A stretch of 17,380 nucleotides of DNA from assembly GCA_030729445.1 (NCBI GenBank), contig JANQXJ010000179.1:1-17380 (forward strand). Direction: 5' to 3'. Below are positions 14,287 to 17,380 of the stretch, in pieces (positions within the stretch are counted from its first letter, which is position 1; every line of letters begins with the position of its first letter). The notes below the pieces were generated by a model that was given only the letters and a program-made list of their open reading frames with translations, searched no databases and was not told where the DNA came from. A program made the translations under genes and the position numbers. The stretch is from Limnohabitans sp. GTDB taxonomy: Bacteria > Pseudomonadota > Gammaproteobacteria > Burkholderiales > Burkholderiaceae_C.

Positions 14287-15636
14287 TTATTTGAGACCGT
14301 AGGCTTTGCGCACCAGGGTCAAGGGGTGGTTCAGTTCGGGAGCGCCCAGGCCATTGACCTCAAAGCCTTGGGCAATGTGGTGGCCGCCCAGCGGGCAGTC
14401 AGAGCTGATGAAGTCAGGCTTGGAGCCGTCTTTCATGGTGGCCATGGCCTTGAACACGGGTTTGCCGATCTTCATCGCCATCTCGTGTGAGCCTTTCTTG
14501 ACGCCGTAGGTGCCAGCATGGCCCGAGCAGCGCTCGATGGTGTTGATCTCGGTGTCCGGGATCATCTTGAGCATTTCCTCGGTCTTCTTACCGATGTTTT
14601 GCACCCGGCCATGGCAAGGAATTTGGTAACTCACATTGCCCAGCTTTTGCGGGAATTCAGTCTTGAGCAAGCCGTCGCGCTTGCGGGCCATGAAGTATTC
14701 AAACGGGTCCCACATGGCTTCTTTGACCAACTGGGTGTCGGCGCAATCGGGGAACATCAAAGGGATTTCCTGCTTGAACATCAAGGCGCAACTGGGCACC
14801 GCCGCCATGATGGCAAAGCCGTCTTTGGCGTACTTGGCCAGCACCGGGATGTTGGCTTCTTTGGAGTCCTTGACCGAGTCCAGGTCGCCCAACTCCAGCT
14901 TGGGCATGCCGCAGCACTTTTCTTTCTCGACCAGCACATACGGGATGTCGTTGTGGTCAAGGATCTTCAGCAGGTCATGGCCAATGCCGGGCTCGTTGTA
15001 ATTGATGTAGCAGGTGGAATAGATCGCCACTTTGCCGGGTGTTTTTTCACCATCCACCACTTTGGAGGCCTTGGCATCGGGAGCGCTGGAGCGGAACTTT
15101 TGGGTGGCCAAGGAAGGCAGCCAGGCGTTTTTGTCCACGCCCGCCACACTTTCCATGACGCTGCGTGCCGCTTCGGTCTTGTTGAGGGCGTTGACGGCTT
15201 GCACCACGATCGGGATGCCCGCAAACGAGCCGTGGGTGTCGGTGGAGGCTAAAAACTTTTCGGCCGCGCCCACTTCGCCTTTTTTGAACTTGATGGCTTT
15301 GGCCCGCAGCATGGTGTGCGGGAAGTCCAGATTCCACTCGTGCGGCGGAGTGTAGGGGCACTTGGTCATGTAGCACAGGTCGCACATGAAACACTGGTCC
15401 ACCACTTTCCAGTAGTCCTTCTTGTCCACACCATCGACTTCCATGGTGCTGGACTCGTCCACCAGATCAAACAAAGTGGGGAAGGAGTTGCACAGGCTCA
15501 CACAACGGCGGCAACCGTGGCAGATGTCAAAAATGCGCTCGAGTTCGTCGAAGCACTTTTCTTCGTTGTAGAAGTCGGGGCTCTCCCAGCCGAGGGCGTG
15601 TCGTGTGGGGGCTTCGAGGTTGCCTTCTTTGGCCAT
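14287..15636 (-). CDS. GlpC/HdrD-like Fe-S protein with two CCG domains
   Basis: 449 aa, soluble. The N-terminus has two ferredoxin-type cluster sites: C39-x2-C42-x2-C45-x3-C49 and C82-x2-C85-x2-C88-x4-C93-P, the second with one extra residue. Two cysteine-rich CCG domains follow. The first has C209, Cys241-Cys242-Gly and C283. The second has C341, then C370-Ser-Gly-His in place of CCG, and C414. This is the layout of GlpC and of heterodisulfide reductase subunit D. There is no glpA or glpB beside it, so glycerol-3-phosphate dehydrogenase is unlikely. The start at 15636 has AAGGAG 6 nt upstream. The gene lies 109 bp downstream of rubrerythrin, past a terminator, and 11 nt before DUF3501. It probably passes electrons between an unknown donor and a thiol, quinone or peroxide-linked acceptor (inference). 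Confidence 0.9.
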   Translation of the reverse strand: MAKEGNLEAPTRHALGWESPDFYNEEKCFDELERIFDICHGCRRCVSLCNSFPTLFDLVDESSTMEVDGVDKKDYWKVVDQCFMCDLCYMTKCPYTPPHEWNLDFPHTMLRAKAIKFKKGEVGAAEKFLASTDTHGSFAGIPIVVQAVNALNKTEAARSVMESVAGVDKNAWLPSLATQKFRSSAPDAKASKVVDGEKTPGKVAIYSTCYINYNEPGIGHDLLKILDHNDIPYVLVEKEKCCGMPKLELGDLDSVKDSKEANIPVLAKYAKDGFAIMAAVPSCALMFKQEIPLMFPDCADTQLVKEAMWDPFEYFMARKRDGLLKTEFPQKLGNVSYQIPCHGRVQNIGKKTEEMLKMIPDTEINTIERCSGHAGTYGVKKGSHEMAMKIGKPVFKAMATMKDGSKPDFISSDCPLGGHHIAQGFEVNGLGAPELNHPLTLVRKAYGLK

Positions 15637-15697
15637 GTTGTGCTCCTTGGGGATTTTTATGGGGTTTTTCTGAAGACTCTGCCGCCAGAACCTTGAG

Positions 15698-15728
15698 AAA
15701 AACCCGCTGCGCCTTGCGGTGCAGCGGG
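15698..15728 (-). terminator. Intrinsic terminator after the rubrerythrin gene
   Basis: On the minus strand an 11-bp stem (CCCGCTGC plus a G-U-containing extension) with a 4-nt loop is followed by TTTTT. It separates rubrerythrin from the GlpC-like gene, so the two may be joined only by readthrough or have separate promoters. Confidence 0.87.
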
Positions 15729-15745
15729 CTCACGGACCGGGGGAA

Positions 15746-16168
15746 TCAATCCACCAATTCGTTCAAGGCTTTCTGGTAACGGTTGGCGTGTGAACGCTCA
15801 GCCTTGGCCAGGGTCTCGAACCAGTCGGCGATTTCGTCAAAACCCTCTTCGCGAGCGGTCTTGGCCATGCCGGGGTACATGTCGGTGTACTCGTGGGTTT
15901 CGCCAGCCACAGCCGAAGCCAGGTTGTCGCGTGTCGAGCCAATGGGCATGCCGGTGGCTGGATCGCCGGATTGCTCCAGGAATTCCAGGTGACCGTGGGC
16001 GTGACCTGTCTCACCTTCAGCGGTGGAACGGAACAGGGCTGCCACATCGTTCTGACCTTCAACGTCAGCTTTGTTCGCGAAGTACAAATAGCGACGGTTG
16101 GCCTGGGATTCGCCTGCGAAGGCGTCTTTCAGGCATTGTTCCGTGCGCGAGCCTTTGAGTGCTGCCAT
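15746..16168 (-). CDS. Rubrerythrin without rubredoxin domain
   Basis: 140 aa, a four-helix-bundle diiron protein with peroxidase-type ligands: Glu20 (AGESQANRRY), Glu53-x2-His56 (GETGHAHGH), Glu90 and Glu93 (AGETHEYTDMYP), and Glu124-x2-His127 (AERSHANRY). The C-terminal rubredoxin domain of classical rubrerythrins is absent, so electrons must come from another protein, perhaps a separate rubredoxin, a ferredoxin or the GlpC-like protein next door (inference). The usual role is NAD(P)H-linked hydrogen peroxide reduction. The start at 16168 has AGGAG 6 nt upstream. A 7-bp inverted repeat at 16232-16251 lies in its upstream region. The gene is followed by its own terminator. Confidence 0.95.
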   Translation of the reverse strand: MAALKGSRTEQCLKDAFAGESQANRRYLYFANKADVEGQNDVAALFRSTAEGETGHAHGHLEFLEQSGDPATGMPIGSTRDNLASAVAGETHEYTDMYPGMAKTAREEGFDEIADWFETLAKAERSHANRYQKALNELVD

Positions 16169-16231
16169 GGATATCTCCTAGTGGATTTTGAGTCGATTGC
16201 CCTGGCAGGATCGCCAGAGAACCAACAGGTT

Positions 16232-16251
16232 AGACCGAAACCCATCGGTCT
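16232..16251. repeat. Operator-like inverted repeat AGACCGA-N6-TCGGTCT
   Basis: A perfect 7-bp inverted repeat with a 6-nt spacer (AACCCA), 64-83 bp upstream of the rubrerythrin ATG. The half-site with its flank, AGACCGAAA, recurs at 16295-16303. The shape suits a dimeric repressor or activator; a 5'-UTR hairpin is the alternative. Confidence 0.6.
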
Positions 16252-16405
16252 TCAAATAGATTGATGCAATGGGATGGATAAAGCAAGGCTATCAAGACCG
16301 AAAGTTGATCGCCAGCAACAACCACCCCCGGGTTTTTCCTAGCTTGGACAGCAGCAGCAGGAGCGCAAACCCCGGCTCCAAAGAAGAAAGCAAAGGCGGG
16401 CTGGG

Positions 16406-16411
16406 TAAAAT
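16406..16411 (+). promoter_or_regulatory. Probable -10 element of valS
   Basis: TAAAAT, 77 nt before the valS ATG, giving a leader of about 70 nt that starts near 16418. The -35 is poor. Confidence 0.42.
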
Positions 16412-16425
16412 CAGACTAACCCTAC

Positions 16426-16473
16426 AGACCTCAACGGTCTTGCGCGGCACTCGAAAAGCCGCTTTCTTTTTTT
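16426..16473 (+). terminator. Terminator-like structure in the presumed valS leader (possible attenuator)
   Basis: Two tandem hairpins: AGACC/GGTCT (16426-16440, 5-nt loop) and GCGGC/GCCGC (16444-16462, 9-nt loop). The second is followed by TTTCTTTTTTT (16463-16473). The GGTCTT at 16436-16441 can instead pair with AAGACC at 16478-16483, next to the start codon, so alternative folds are possible. The stems are short and the regulatory role is inference. Confidence 0.42.
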
Positions 16474-16488
16474 CAAAAAGACCCCGCC

Positions 16489-17380
16489 ATGAGCAACGCA
16501 CCCGCTACCCCGGTCACACAGCCCGGCCTTGAGAGCCTGTCCAAATCGTTTGAACCTGCAGCGCTGGAAGCCCACTGGGGCCCCGAGTGGGAAAAACGCG
16601 GTTACGGCGTGGCCGGTTTCCGGGGTACCCAAGCGCCTAAAGTCGGTGCACCAGCTTTTGCCATCCAGCTGCCCCCGCCCAACGTGACCGGCACACTGCA
16701 CATGGGCCATGCCTTCAACCAGACCATCATGGACTCGTTGACCCGTTACCACCGCATGCTGGGCCACAACACCGCCTGGATTCCGGGCACCGACCACGCG
16801 GGCATTGCCACCCAAATCGTGGTGGAGCGCCAGCTGCAGGCCAAAGGCATCAGCCGCCACGACATGGGCCCCACGCCTGCCGAAGCCCGCAAGAACTTTG
16901 TGAGCAAAGTCTGGGAGTGGAAAGAAGAGTCCGGCAACACCATCACCAGCCAAATGCGCCGCATGGGCGACAGCGTGGACTGGAGCCGCGAATACTTCAC
17001 GATGGACCCCAAGCTGTCCAAGACCGTGACCGAGACTTTTGTGCAGCTTTATGAGCAAGGCCTGATCTACCGTGGCAAACGCCTGGTGAACTGGGACCCG
17101 GTGCTGCAAAGCGCGGTGTCTGACTTGGAAGTGGAAAGCGCCGAAGAAGACGGCTCGATGTGGCACATTCGTTACGACTTGGTCGACGGTAAAGGCAGCC
17201 TCACAGTGGCCACCACCCGCCCCGAAACCCTGCTGGGCGACGTGGCCGTGATGGTGCACCCCGAAGACGAGCGCTACAAACACCTCATTGGCCAACAGGT
17301 CAACTTGCCACTGTGCGGTCGCACCATCCCCGTGATTGCCGACGACTACGTGGACAAGGACTTTGGCACCGGTGTGGTGA
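16489..17380 (+). CDS. valS: Valyl-tRNA synthetase ValS (3' end outside window)
   Basis: The first 297 codons of a class Ia synthetase that charges tRNA-Val; about two thirds of the protein lies beyond the window. The HIGH motif is in PPPNVTGTLHMGHAFNQ (His71-Met-Gly-His74), followed by WIPGTDHAGIATQ and the ValS-typical RMGDSVDWSREYFTMD. The CP1 editing domain begins with LTVATTRPETLLGDVAV and MVHPEDERY. The KMSKS loop is not reached. The N-terminus up to FEPAALEAHW is the normal short extension. The ATG at 16489 has no good Shine-Dalgarno sequence (AAAAAGACCCCGCC precedes it), which is odd for a synthetase and may relate to the leader structure. Confidence 0.97.
   Translation, partial: MSNAPATPVTQPGLESLSKSFEPAALEAHWGPEWEKRGYGVAGFRGTQAPKVGAPAFAIQLPPPNVTGTLHMGHAFNQTIMDSLTRYHRMLGHNTAWIPGTDHAGIATQIVVERQLQAKGISRHDMGPTPAEARKNFVSKVWEWKEESGNTITSQMRRMGDSVDWSREYFTMDPKLSKTVTETFVQLYEQGLIYRGKRLVNWDPVLQSAVSDLEVESAEEDGSMWHIRYDLVDGKGSLTVATTRPETLLGDVAVMVHPEDERYKHLIGQQVNLPLCGRTIPVIADDYVDKDFGTGVV

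Larger units (their letters stand above)
16169..16488. promoter_or_regulatory. 320-bp divergent intergenic region, rubrerythrin / valS
   Basis: No gene is supported here. A short open frame (16269-16532 +) has no family resemblance and runs into valS. The region holds the inverted repeat at 16232-16251, another AGACCGAAA at 16295-16303, a -10-like TAAAAT at 16406-16411, and a hairpin plus T-run at 16444-16473. It must carry the promoters of both flanking genes. Confidence 0.7.

Noticed and set aside
14287..15636. Annotation as glycerol-3-phosphate dehydrogenase subunit GlpC
   Set aside because: No glpA/glpB neighbours, an altered second CCG motif, and a DUF3501/rubrerythrin context.
1..17380. 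CRISPR arrays, insertion sequences, prophage or att sites
   Set aside because: No regularly spaced repeats, transposase or integrase motifs, or long terminal repeats were seen; the tRNA-Gln 3' end is not duplicated within the window as far as I could tell by eye.

Overview
The window is ordinary-looking chromosomal DNA of a betaproteobacterium, GC-rich with almost no non-coding space. The order ispE, tRNA-Gln, prs, rplY, pth, with a TPR protein and lolB just upstream, is a known Burkholderiales arrangement. Protein features such as the Ctc-type L25 and the GlpC-like/DUF3501/rubrerythrin cluster point to the Comamonadaceae or close relatives (inference). I see no insertion sequence, phage gene, integrase, CRISPR array or plasmid function.

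Layout. 1-1200 (-): glmU, cut at its 3' end by the window edge. 1357-2729 (+): two overlapping lipoprotein genes, one with a P-domain-like fold and one DUF6279-like, closed by a strong bidirectional terminator at 2795-2826. 2845-3858 (-): a metallo-beta-lactamase-fold protein with unusual metal-site residues. 3953-5793 (-): mutM(fpg)-mutY, overlapping by 16 bp, a two-gene 8-oxoguanine repair unit. 5864-9033 (+): a secreted TPR protein, lolB and ispE. 9068-9144 (+): tRNA-Gln(TTG). 9193-11658 (+): prs, rplY and pth, with intrinsic terminators after prs and after rplY. 11675-11923 (-): a YfhL-type dicluster ferredoxin. 12084-13676 (+): a PHP-domain phosphatase (rnm/YciV type) and yciO. 13685-16168 (-): rubrerythrin, then a GlpC-like two-cluster/CCG protein and a DUF3501 protein. 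16489-17380 (+): valS, cut at its 3' end.

How the genes work together. Much of the window is housekeeping: cell-wall precursor (glmU), lipoprotein sorting (lolB), isoprenoid precursor (ispE), PRPP (prs), translation (tRNA-Gln, rplY, pth, valS) and oxidised-guanine repair (mutM, mutY). The least understood part is the minus-strand rubrerythrin / GlpC-like / DUF3501 cluster, which looks like a redox or peroxide-stress module whose electron path and substrate are not obvious. The intergenic region it shares with valS holds a 7-bp inverted repeat, a further copy of its half-site, and a terminator-like hairpin in the presumed valS leader.

A recurring signal is a good -10 hexamer (TATGAT, GATAAT, TAAAAT) placed only 6-8 nt before the start codon of several genes (TPR gene, ispE, pth, PHP gene). 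This would make their transcripts leaderless or nearly so.
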